DNA of 64,000 nt from Fictibacillus barbaricus. Lineage in GTDB: Bacteria > Bacillota > Bacilli > Bacillales > Fictibacillaceae. The stretch covers positions 1,240,001 through 1,304,000 of the forward strand of contig NZ_BMCE01000001.1 of the NCBI RefSeq assembly GCF_014635025.1. Reading direction: 5' to 3'. The notes below the pieces were generated by a model that was given only the letters and a program-made list of their open reading frames with translations, ran no database searches and was not told the origin of the DNA. Made by a program: the position numbers and the translations under genes. Positions 27,878-34,751 of this stretch are shown here, in pieces. The number at the start of each line of letters is the position of its first letter. The stretch's first letter is position 1.

Positions 27878-28993
27878 ATGACAGCTACAAGAGGATTAGA
27901 AGGAATTGTTGCAACAACATCTTCTGTCAGCTCCATCATTGACGATGTATTAACCTATAGAGGGTATAGCATTGATGACTTAGCTGAACATGCAACTTTT
28001 GAGGAAGTTGTGTACTTGCTTTGGAATGGTAAACTGCCTAACCAATCTGAATTAGATCAATTTAAATCAGAACTTGCAGAGGCAAGTGAGCTGCCTGCAG
28101 AATTGTTGGAACAAATGAAATCGCTTCCTTTGAAGAATGCACATTCTATGACAGTTTTACGTACGATCGTGTCAACACTGGCGATGTATGATAAAGATGC
28201 AGAGGATATGTCTACGGAAGGAAACTATAAAAAGGCCATCCGTCTTCAGGCACAGATGTCTTCACTTGTGACGGCATTTGCACGTATTAGAGAAGGAAAA
28301 GATCCGATTGCTCCTAAAAAAGAACTGAGCTATGCTGCTAACTTCCTATATATGCTTACAGGCAAAGAGCCTGATGAAATTTCTGAAACAGCTTTTAACA
28401 AAGCGTTGGTATTACATGCTGACCATGAACTTAACGCATCTACCTTCACTGCACGTGTTTGTGTAGCAACACTTTCTGATATCTATTCAGGAATTACCGC
28501 TGCAATCGGTGCACTAAAAGGACCACTTCACGGTGGAGCAAACGAACAAGTAATGAAGATGCTTTCTGAAATCGGTGAAGAAGCAAACGTTGATTCTTAC
28601 TTGGAGCAAGCGATTGAAAACAAGCAGAAGATCATGGGCTTTGGCCACCGTGTATACAAGAATGGCGACCCGCGTGCGAAGCACTTGCGTGAAATGTCTA
28701 AGCAGCTGACTTCCATTACGGGTGAAGAAAAATGGTATACGATGAGCGTAAAGATTGAAGACACATTAAAGCAGAAAAAAGGCTTGCTACCAAACGTAGA
28801 TTTTTATTCTGCAAGTGTTTATCACAGCTTAGGTATCGACCATGACTTGTTTACACCAATTTTTGCGATCAGCCGTGTATCTGGTTGGATTGCACACATT
28901 TTAGAACAATACGAGAACAATCGTCTGATCCGTCCTCGTGCTGAATATATCGGTCCAGATAAGCAGCAATATGTTGCTTTAGATCAAAGATAA
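27878..28993 (+). CDS. citZ: Citrate synthase
   Basis: Condenses acetyl-CoA and oxaloacetate at the entry of the TCA cycle. 371 residues, the dimeric Gram-positive type. Catalytic histidines lie in LKGPLHGGANEQV (about 220) and in the signature GFGHRVYKNGDPRAKHL (about 258); the catalytic aspartate is in LPNVDFYSASVYHSLG (about 308). AAAAGGAGAG precedes the ATG. First gene of the citZ-icd-mdh cluster, with hairpins between the genes. Confidence 0.97.
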   Translation: MTATRGLEGIVATTSSVSSIIDDVLTYRGYSIDDLAEHATFEEVVYLLWNGKLPNQSELDQFKSELAEASELPAELLEQMKSLPLKNAHSMTVLRTIVSTLAMYDKDAEDMSTEGNYKKAIRLQAQMSSLVTAFARIREGKDPIAPKKELSYAANFLYMLTGKEPDEISETAFNKALVLHADHELNASTFTARVCVATLSDIYSGITAAIGALKGPLHGGANEQVMKMLSEIGEEANVDSYLEQAIENKQKIMGFGHRVYKNGDPRAKHLREMSKQLTSITGEEKWYTMSVKIEDTLKQKKGLLPNVDFYSASVYHSLGIDHDLFTPIFAISRVSGWIAHILEQYENNRLIRPRAEYIGPDKQQYVALDQR

Positions 28994-29016
28994 AGTAAAA
29001 ACAAAAGGATTTTCAT

Positions 29017-29045
29017 AAAAAGAGAAGGGATTCTTCTTCTCTTTT
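29017..29045 (+). other. Hairpin between citZ and icd
   Basis: 10-bp stem AAAAGAGAAG/CTTCTCTTTT with an 8-to-9-base loop, followed by CCC rather than a long T-run; a leaky terminator or a processing and stability element. Confidence 0.55.
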
Positions 29046-29107
29046 CCCTATGTTTTTTAGTAGACTAGTAAAGTACATGCATTTGAAGAAATAGGAGGAA
29101 TTTAGAT

Positions 29108-30376
29108 ATGTCTAACGGAGATCGTATTACAGTTGACAACGGAGTGTTGAACGTACCAAACCAGCCAGTCATCCCTTTCATCGAAGGTGACGGAACTGGA
29201 CCAGATATTTGGGCTGCTGCTTCACGTGTATTAGAAGCTGCTGTTGAAAAAGCATATAACGGTGAGAAAAAGATCGTGTGGAAAGAAGTTCTTGCTGGAG
29301 AAAAAGCCTTCAACCAAACTGGCGAATGGCTTCCTTCCGAAACACTTGATGTGATTCGCGATTACATAATTGCGATTAAAGGACCACTAACTACTCCTGT
29401 AGGCGGAGGAATCCGTTCTTTAAACGTAGCATTAAGACAAGAATTGGACCTGTTTACTTGCTTGCGTCCTGTCCAGTACTTTAAAGGGGTTCCTTCACCG
29501 GTAAAGCGCCCTGAAGATACAAACATGGTCATCTTCCGTGAAAATACTGAAGATATCTATGCAGGTATCGAGTATGCGAGCGGATCTGATGAAGTGAAAA
29601 AACTAATCCAATTCCTTCAAGACGAAATGGGTGTTAATAAGATCCGTTTCCCTGAGACTTCAGGTATCGGAATCAAGCCAGTTTCTTCTGAAGGTACACA
29701 GCGTCTTGTGCGTGCTGCTATCCAATACGCGATCAACGAAGGCCGTAAGAGCGTAACGCTTGTTCATAAAGGAAACATCATGAAGTATACAGAAGGTGCT
29801 TTCAAGAACTGGGGCTATGAGCTGGCTGAAGCTGAATTCGGAGACAAAGTATTCACTTGGGCTCAATATGACCGCATCGCTGAAGAAAGCGGTAAAGATG
29901 CAGCAAACAAAGCTCAAGCTGATGCTGAAGCTGCAGGGAAAATTATCGTTAAAGATTCAATCGCTGATATCTTCTTACAACAAATCTTAACTCGCCCGGC
30001 TGAGTTTGATGTAGTTGCAACGATGAACTTGAACGGTGACTACATTTCAGACGCACTTGCTGCACAAGTTGGAGGAATCGGTATTGCTCCTGGAGCAAAC
30101 ATTAACTATGAAACTGGACATGCTATCTTTGAAGCCACTCATGGTACTGCACCGAAATATGCAGGTCTTGATAAAGTAAACCCTTCATCAGTTATTCTTT
30201 CAGGTGTCCTTATGTTAGAACATTTAGGATGGAATGAGGCTGCTAAACTTGTTTTATCTTCTATGGAAAACACGATTGCAAGTAAAGTGGTAACATATGA
30301 CTTTGCTCGTCTAATGGATGGTGCTACTGAAGTTAAATGTTCTGAGTTCGCGGACGAACTAATTAAGAATATGTAA
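29108..30376 (+). CDS. icd: Isocitrate dehydrogenase (NADP)
   Basis: Converts isocitrate to 2-oxoglutarate with NADP. 422 residues, as in B. subtilis. The substrate site has [20 protein letters not shown] (Ser/Arg cluster near 105-120) and [14 protein letters not shown]; the metal-binding signature is [20 protein letters not shown] near residue 302. GAAGGAGGAA-type site AGGAGGAAT precedes the ATG. It lies between citZ and mdh. Confidence 0.97.
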   Translation: MSNGDRITVDNGVLNVPNQPVIPFIEGDGTGPDIWAAASRVLEAAVEKAYNGEKKIVWKEVLAGEKAFNQTGEWLPSETLDVIRDYIIAIKGPLTTPVGGGIRSLNVALRQELDLFTCLRPVQYFKGVPSPVKRPEDTNMVIFRENTEDIYAGIEYASGSDEVKKLIQFLQDEMGVNKIRFPETSGIGIKPVSSEGTQRLVRAAIQYAINEGRKSVTLVHKGNIMKYTEGAFKNWGYELAEAEFGDKVFTWAQYDRIAEESGKDAANKAQADAEAAGKIIVKDSIADIFLQQILTRPAEFDVVATMNLNGDYISDALAAQVGGIGIAPGANINYETGHAIFEATHGTAPKYAGLDKVNPSSVILSGVLMLEHLGWNEAAKLVLSSMENTIASKVVTYDFARLMDGATEVKCSEFADELIKNM

Positions 30377-30382
30377 GCTTCC

Positions 30383-30400
30383 CCCCCTTTTATAAGGGGG
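30383..30400 (+). other. Hairpin between icd and mdh
   Basis: CCCCCTT-TTAT-AAGGGGG, a 7-bp stem with a tetraloop just behind the icd stop; no U-run. Likely an mRNA stability or attenuation element. Confidence 0.6.
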
Positions 30401-30455
30401 CTTCTCTAGACAATGAAATGATGACGTTTTCTATAATGTTCCTGGAGGGAAAGAC

Positions 30456-31394
30456 ATGGCTAACAAACGTAAAAAGATTTCAGTTATTGGCGGAGGATTT
30501 ACCGGAGCAACAACGGCATTCATTTTAGGGCAAAAAGAAGTTGGGGACGTTGTATTAGTAGATATCCCTCAAATGGAAAACCCTACAAAAGGTAAAGCTT
30601 TAGATATGATGGAGGCAAGTCCTGTTCAAGGGTTTGACGCTGCGATTACAGGTACTAGTGATTACGCAGATACAGCTGGATCTGATGTAGTTGTTATCAC
30701 TGCTGGTATCGCACGTAAGCCTGGAATGAGCCGTGATGACCTAGTGAATACGAACGCAGGAATCATGAAAAGTGTAACGAAGGAGATTGTTAAGCATTCT
30801 CCAGATTGTACGATCATTGTATTAACAAACCCTGTTGATGCCATGACTTACACTGTTTTAAAAGAGTCAGGTTTCCCTAAGAACCGTGTAATCGGTCAAT
30901 CTGGAATCTTGGATACAGCTCGTTTCCGTACATTCGTGGCAATGGAATTAAACTTATCAGTAAAAGACGTGACTGGTTTTGTTCTTGGCGGGCACGGAGA
31001 CGATATGGTTCCATTAGTTCGTTATTCCTATGCTGGCGGAATTCCATTAGAAAAATTGATCTCTAAAGATCGCCTTGATGCCATTGTAGAGCGTACGCGT
31101 AAAGGCGGCGGTGAAATCGTTAACTTGTTAGGTAATGGTTCCGCTTATTACGCTCCGGCTGCATCATTAGTTGAGATGGTAGAAGCGATCGTTAAGGACC
31201 AACGCAGAGTCCTTCCGTCAATCGCTTATTTAGAAGGTGAATACGGCTATGAAGGAATCTGCCTTGGGGTTCCTACAATACTTGGCGGAAACGGTCTTGA
31301 GGAAATCATTGAACTTGAGCTGACTGCTGAAGAGAAATCAGCTCTTGATCAATCTGCTGCATCTGTAAAATCAGTAATGAATGTATTAGCATAA
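30456..31394 (+). CDS. mdh: Malate dehydrogenase (LDH-like)
   Basis: Interconverts malate and oxaloacetate with NAD. 312 residues. The nucleotide loop is [19 protein letters not shown] (residues 10-28); substrate arginines are in [12 protein letters not shown] (about 88) with a further arginine at about 155; the catalytic histidine is in [16 protein letters not shown] (about 180). CTGGAGGG precedes the ATG. Last gene of the citZ-icd-mdh group, followed by a strong terminator. Confidence 0.97.
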   Translation: MANKRKKISVIGGGFTGATTAFILGQKEVGDVVLVDIPQMENPTKGKALDMMEASPVQGFDAAITGTSDYADTAGSDVVVITAGIARKPGMSRDDLVNTNAGIMKSVTKEIVKHSPDCTIIVLTNPVDAMTYTVLKESGFPKNRVIGQSGILDTARFRTFVAMELNLSVKDVTGFVLGGHGDDMVPLVRYSYAGGIPLEKLISKDRLDAIVERTRKGGGEIVNLLGNGSAYYAPAASLVEMVEAIVKDQRRVLPSIAYLEGEYGYEGICLGVPTILGGNGLEEIIELELTAEEKSALDQSAASVKSVMNVLA

Positions 31395-31401
31395 GCATGT
31401 G

Positions 31402-31431
31402 AAAGATTCGGGTACTCCCCGAATCTTTTCT
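31402..31431 (+). terminator. Terminator of the citZ-icd-mdh cluster
   Basis: 11-bp stem AAAGATTCGGG/CCCGAATCTTT with a short loop, then TT and C. Confidence 0.85.
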
Positions 31432-31477
31432 CCTATAAATATGAAAGCGCTATCATGAAGAAGAAGGAGGAGTTTAA

Positions 31478-31954
31478 ATGCTGATAGGAAAGAAAAGAAA
31501 ACTTGGACGAAAAATTAATGAGATTCAAGCCGGTGAGAAGCTGGAGATGCAAGAGACGATTGAGGATAAAGATCTTCTTCTGTATCTAGGCTTAACAAAC
31601 GATAATAACCCTTTATTTATACAGCATGACTATGCCACACTAACACCTTTTAAAAAGCCGATGGTGCCGCAGATCATGTTAATGGGAATGGTTACTTCTG
31701 CTGTTTCTAAGTACTTGCCAGGCCCAGGAAGTTCTATCATTGAGTCGCAATTTACTTTTATCAAACCGGTTTATCATTATTCAAAACTTACTTTTCTATT
31801 TGAAATAACAGAAGTAGATAGAGATAATCATGTTGCACATATGGAAGTAACTGCAAAAAATGAAGAAGGAATGGAAGTGCTGCAGAGTCGCTTAAAAGTA
31901 TGTCCTCCATATGCCCCAAAATCTATCACATCAAATACGATGGAAAACTTTTAA
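31478..31954 (+). CDS. MaoC-like hotdog dehydratase
   Basis: 158-residue protein of the MaoC/R-specific enoyl-CoA hydratase family. The hydratase-like signature is seen in DLLLYLGLTNDNNPLFIQHDY spread over residues 35-55 (the D-x-N-P-x-H-x-D element) and KPMVPQIMLMGMVTSAVSKY. A role in fatty-acid or hydroxyacyl-CoA metabolism is an inference; the active aspartate/histidine pair is only partly canonical (NPLFIQHD). AAGGAGGAG precedes the ATG. It has its own terminator ahead of phoP. Confidence 0.75.
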   Translation: MLIGKKRKLGRKINEIQAGEKLEMQETIEDKDLLLYLGLTNDNNPLFIQHDYATLTPFKKPMVPQIMLMGMVTSAVSKYLPGPGSSIIESQFTFIKPVYHYSKLTFLFEITEVDRDNHVAHMEVTAKNEEGMEVLQSRLKVCPPYAPKSITSNTMENF

Positions 31955-31980
31955 ACCCTCCAATTTGGAGGGTTTATTTA
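31952..31980 (+). terminator. Terminator after the MaoC-like gene
   Basis: Perfect 11-bp stem TAAACCCTCCA/TGGAGGGTTTA with a 3-base loop overlapping the stop codon, then a weak T-run. Confidence 0.75.
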
Positions 31981-31986
31981 ATTGGA

Positions 31987-32026
31987 ATGTAAACGCAATG
32001 TAAACCTTATGTAAAGCGAGTGTGAA
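31987..32026 (-). promoter_or_regulatory. Four PhoP boxes with an 11-bp period upstream of phoP
   Basis: On the plus strand TGTAAA, TGTAAA, TGTAAA and TGTGAA start at 31988, 31999, 32010 and 32021, exactly 11 bp apart. Read on the minus strand they are TTCACA and three TTTACA, all fitting the PhoP box TT(A/C/T)A(C/T)A with 5-bp spacers. This indicates autoregulation of phoPR. Confidence 0.7.
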
Positions 32027-32039
32027 AATTTGGCGATTT

Positions 32040-32069
32040 TTGTACACACTAATAAAAAAATAGTATGAT
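32040..32069 (+). promoter_or_regulatory. phoPR promoter
   Basis: A weak -35 (TGTACA at 32041-32046 or TTGTAC one base earlier), 17-18 bp, TATGAT (32064-32069); start near 32076. A poor -35 with upstream PhoP boxes fits an activated promoter. Confidence 0.5.
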
Positions 32070-32104
32070 AAATTTGTACAAGTCGTAAAAAGGTGGGAAT
32101 TTGA

Positions 32105-32815
32105 ATGAGCCAAAAGTTACTCGTTGTAGAAGACGAAATTTCGATCTCAACATTGTTGCAATTTAACCTAGAACAAGCAGGATTTCAAGTAGTAACGGCA
32201 ATGGATGGCAAGAGCGGATTAGAGAAAGCAGAAAGTGAATTACCTAATCTGATTATTTTAGATCTCATGCTGCCAGAAATGGACGGGCTGGAAGTTTGCA
32301 AGGAGCTTCGTCTAAGAAAATTAAATATTCCTATTCTCATGTTAACGGCTAGAGATGATGAATTCGATAAAGTTTTAGGCCTTGAGTTAGGTGCTGATGA
32401 CTATATGACAAAACCTTTTAGTCCAAGAGAAGTTGTTGCCAGAGTGAAAGCAATTCTTCGCAGGACTGCATCAGTAAATACAGATTCTGAAAAACAAAAA
32501 GACGAAGTAGAGCATCTCCGAATTGGGGAAGTAGATATCTATCCAGAGAACTATGAAGCTTACTTTAAAGAAAAAGCACTTGAATTAACACCAAAGGAAT
32601 TTGAGCTTCTCGTCTATCTGGCAAGACACAAGAGCCGTGTGCTTTCCAGGGAGCAACTTTTATCTGCAGTATGGAACTATGATTTTGTCGGTGATACCCG
32701 AATCGTTGATGTGCACATCAGTCACCTACGTGAAAAGATTGAAAGTAACACGCGAAAACCTGTATATATTAAAACGATTAGAGGATTAGGTTATAAATTA
32801 GAGGAGCCTCAATAA
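32105..32815 (+). CDS. phoP: Response regulator PhoP
   Basis: OmpR-family regulator of the phosphate-starvation response, 236 residues. The receiver domain has the acidic pair VEDE near residue 10, the phosphorylated aspartate D53 in LIILDLMLPEMDG, threonine in MLTARDD and lysine in YMTKPFSPRE. The winged-helix DNA-binding domain covers about residues 135-235 (LTPKEFELLVYLARHKSRV, YIKTIRGLGYKLE). The stop overlaps the phoR ATG by one base (TAATG). Confidence 0.96.
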   Translation: MSQKLLVVEDEISISTLLQFNLEQAGFQVVTAMDGKSGLEKAESELPNLIILDLMLPEMDGLEVCKELRLRKLNIPILMLTARDDEFDKVLGLELGADDYMTKPFSPREVVARVKAILRRTASVNTDSEKQKDEVEHLRIGEVDIYPENYEAYFKEKALELTPKEFELLVYLARHKSRVLSREQLLSAVWNYDFVGDTRIVDVHISHLREKIESNTRKPVYIKTIRGLGYKLEEPQ

Positions 32816-34536
32816 TGCATGATTTTAAAAACCGGGTACTTACTTTCTTTCTGCTCGGTATTTTACTTGTCTTTATCCTGCTTGCTCTAATTATGGGGAA
32901 CATTGTTCATCATAGTGTAAAAGAGAAACGAATGGAGTTTTATACAGGAGAACTAAGATTAATTGAACAAGTCCTAAAGACCGAGGACCAAGAATCAAAT
33001 ATAACTAATTTACTTAGAGCGGCATCTAAAGATCTAAAAGGTGAGATTTATGTTCTTGATGCTGACTGGAACGTGAAATATACGTCAGACGGTGATAGTC
33101 CAAGGAATATGGCATCTTATTATTCAGATCGTAAACAAGTCTCAGATCAAAGCCTTGTCCAAAAAAATGAAGAAGGCAAAATGTATTATACGTTAAGAAA
33201 GAAAGATGAGTCAGGGTATATACAGTTTGCAATTCCAGAAGGCGCAGCTGAATCTGATGAAAGATCAATTTGGATCATGATGTCGATTGGTTTTTTGATT
33301 TGTTTTATTATTATTCTTTATGTTTCGATCAAGGTCATTCATAAGATCGTCAGGCCGGTTGAGGAGGCAACACAAACCGCAAAGGAACTGGCTAAAGGGA
33401 ATTTTAAAGTAAGGACATATGAGTACTATGGTGAAGATATTGGAGAGTTAAACTACTCATTGAACGTGTTGGCCCGTAATCTGGAAAAAATGACGAAATC
33501 TCAGGAATCACAGCATGATCGACTGATCACTTTGATTGAAAATATGGGCAGCGGTTTGATCTTAATTGATTCAAACGGCTATATCAATTTAGTAAATAAA
33601 GCATTCAAGGAATTGTTTAAGGAACATGCTGATTATTGGACAGGGCATCTTTTCTATGAAGTATTTCCCCATGCCTCCATTAAAGATATCGTAAAAGAGA
33701 CCTATTTAACAGAAAAGAATGTAAGGAAAACTACTGTTATTCCCATTCATATAGAAAGAAAACACTTTGATGTTTACAGTGCACCCGTATTGAATGTTAA
33801 AGGCAAGTTAAAAGGAATCGTTCTTGTATTTCACGACATTACGGAACTCAAGAAACTAGAACAAGTAAGAAAAGACTTTGTCGCTAATGTTTCACATGAG
33901 CTTAAGACTCCTATCACCTCTTTAAAAGGATTTGCTGAAACCCTTTTAGACGGTGCCGGAGAAAATGAAGAGTTTCGAAATAAATTTCTCACGATCATTT
34001 TAAATGAAAGTGACAGGCTGCAGGCGTTGATACAAGATCTCCTCGATCTATCAAAAAGTGAACAAGGATTTCGTTTAGATACGCAATCCATTGATCTTGC
34101 TTCTTTAGTGAAAGAAACAGTAGAAATTTTGCATCCAAAAGCTGAAAAGAAAGAAATATCTCTTTCAGTTAACGTTTTTGGAGACACACTAATGGAAGGA
34201 GATCCGCCACGATTGAAACAGATCATTATTAATCTTGTTTCAAACAGTTTAACGTATACACCAGCGGGCGGCTCCGTATTTGTAATTGTGGAAGAACAGG
34301 ACAAACACATTAAATTTATGGTTAAAGATACGGGGATTGGCATTAAGGAAAGTGAGATACCTCGTATTTTTGAGCGATTCTACCGCGTGGATAAAGCAAG
34401 GAGCAGAAATTCAGGTGGAACCGGATTGGGATTAGCTATAGTAAAACATCTAGTGGAAGCTCATCAAGGGACGATCGATGTGCAAAGTAACCCAGGTGAA
34501 GGCTCTCAGTTTACGATTTTATTCCCCAAAAAATAG
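32815..34536 (+). CDS. phoR: Sensor histidine kinase PhoR
   Basis: Membrane sensor kinase of the Pho system, 573 residues. Order: membrane segment 1 (about 11-29), extracytoplasmic domain (30-150), membrane segment 2 (about 152-172), HAMP (173-225), PAS (about 235-345), dimerisation domain with phospho-accepting His361 in ANVSHELKTPITSLKGFAE, and the ATPase domain with NLVSNSLTYTP (N box), VKDTGIGI (G1) and GGTGLGLAIVKHL (G2). Translationally coupled to phoP. Signal perception in the family is tied to wall teichoic acid intermediates. Confidence 0.95.
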   Translation: MHDFKNRVLTFFLLGILLVFILLALIMGNIVHHSVKEKRMEFYTGELRLIEQVLKTEDQESNITNLLRAASKDLKGEIYVLDADWNVKYTSDGDSPRNMASYYSDRKQVSDQSLVQKNEEGKMYYTLRKKDESGYIQFAIPEGAAESDERSIWIMMSIGFLICFIIILYVSIKVIHKIVRPVEEATQTAKELAKGNFKVRTYEYYGEDIGELNYSLNVLARNLEKMTKSQESQHDRLITLIENMGSGLILIDSNGYINLVNKAFKELFKEHADYWTGHLFYEVFPHASIKDIVKETYLTEKNVRKTTVIPIHIERKHFDVYSAPVLNVKGKLKGIVLVFHDITELKKLEQVRKDFVANVSHELKTPITSLKGFAETLLDGAGENEEFRNKFLTIILNESDRLQALIQDLLDLSKSEQGFRLDTQSIDLASLVKETVEILHPKAEKKEISLSVNVFGDTLMEGDPPRLKQIIINLVSNSLTYTPAGGSVFVIVEEQDKHIKFMVKDTGIGIKESEIPRIFERFYRVDKARSRNSGGTGLGLAIVKHLVEAHQGTIDVQSNPGEGSQFTILFPKK

Positions 34537-34546
34537 AGATATAAGA

Positions 34547-34603
34547 TTTACAAATCCTTTACACCCTTGTTGTCTTTAGTTAATAGAAAAGGCTTACTAT
34601 AAA
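34547..34603 (+). promoter_or_regulatory. Candidate PhoP-activated promoter behind phoR
   Basis: TTTACA (34547), TTTACA (34558) and TTAATA (34580) lie on one 11-bp register, the slot at 34569 being degenerate; all three fit TT(A/C/T)A(C/T)A. TATAAA (34598-34603) lies 18 bp after the start of the last box, so the boxes fall at about -63, -52 and -30 from a start near 34610. That is the arrangement of PhoP-activated promoters in B. subtilis. There is no convincing SigA -35 box. Confidence 0.55.
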
Positions 34604-34609
34604 AGTATC

Positions 34610-34659
34610 CTTTTTCAGTACCCCCTTAGCGAGAATCTATTAGATTCTCGCCTTTTTTT
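34610..34659 (+). ncRNA. Candidate short Pho-dependent RNA
   Basis: From the predicted start near 34610 to the terminator is about 50 nt. The 5' part is single-stranded and C-rich (CAGTACCCCCTTAG, 34616-34629), complementary to ribosome binding sites of the AAGGGGG type. The 3' part is the intrinsic terminator. There is no open reading frame. Alternatively this is only the phoR terminator. Confidence 0.35.
34629..34659 (+). terminator. Terminator after phoPR
   Basis: Perfect 10-bp stem GCGAGAATCT/AGATTCTCGC with a 3-base loop, then CTTTTTTTA. It is 93 bases behind the phoR stop. Confidence 0.9.
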
Positions 34660-34688
34660 ATACATCTTACTCTTCTGGTTACTATTTT

Positions 34689-34716
34689 TTGTTTCTATTA
34701 GCCGGCATGATACAAT
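34689..34716 (+). promoter_or_regulatory. polA promoter
   Basis: TTGTTT (34689-34694), 16-bp spacer, TACAAT (34711-34716) with an extended TG at 34708-34709. Confidence 0.6.
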
Positions 34717-34751
34717 AGATAGAAGAGAAATGCCTTCAGGAGGTTACGGAC

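Noticed and set aside
33831-34343. 170-codon minus-strand frame inside phoR
   Set aside because: Antisense shadow of the kinase domain; no start signals.
34570-34603. SigA promoter TTGTCT...TACTAT behind phoR
   Set aside because: Spacing of 19-22 bp is too long; the PhoP-box reading explains the region better.
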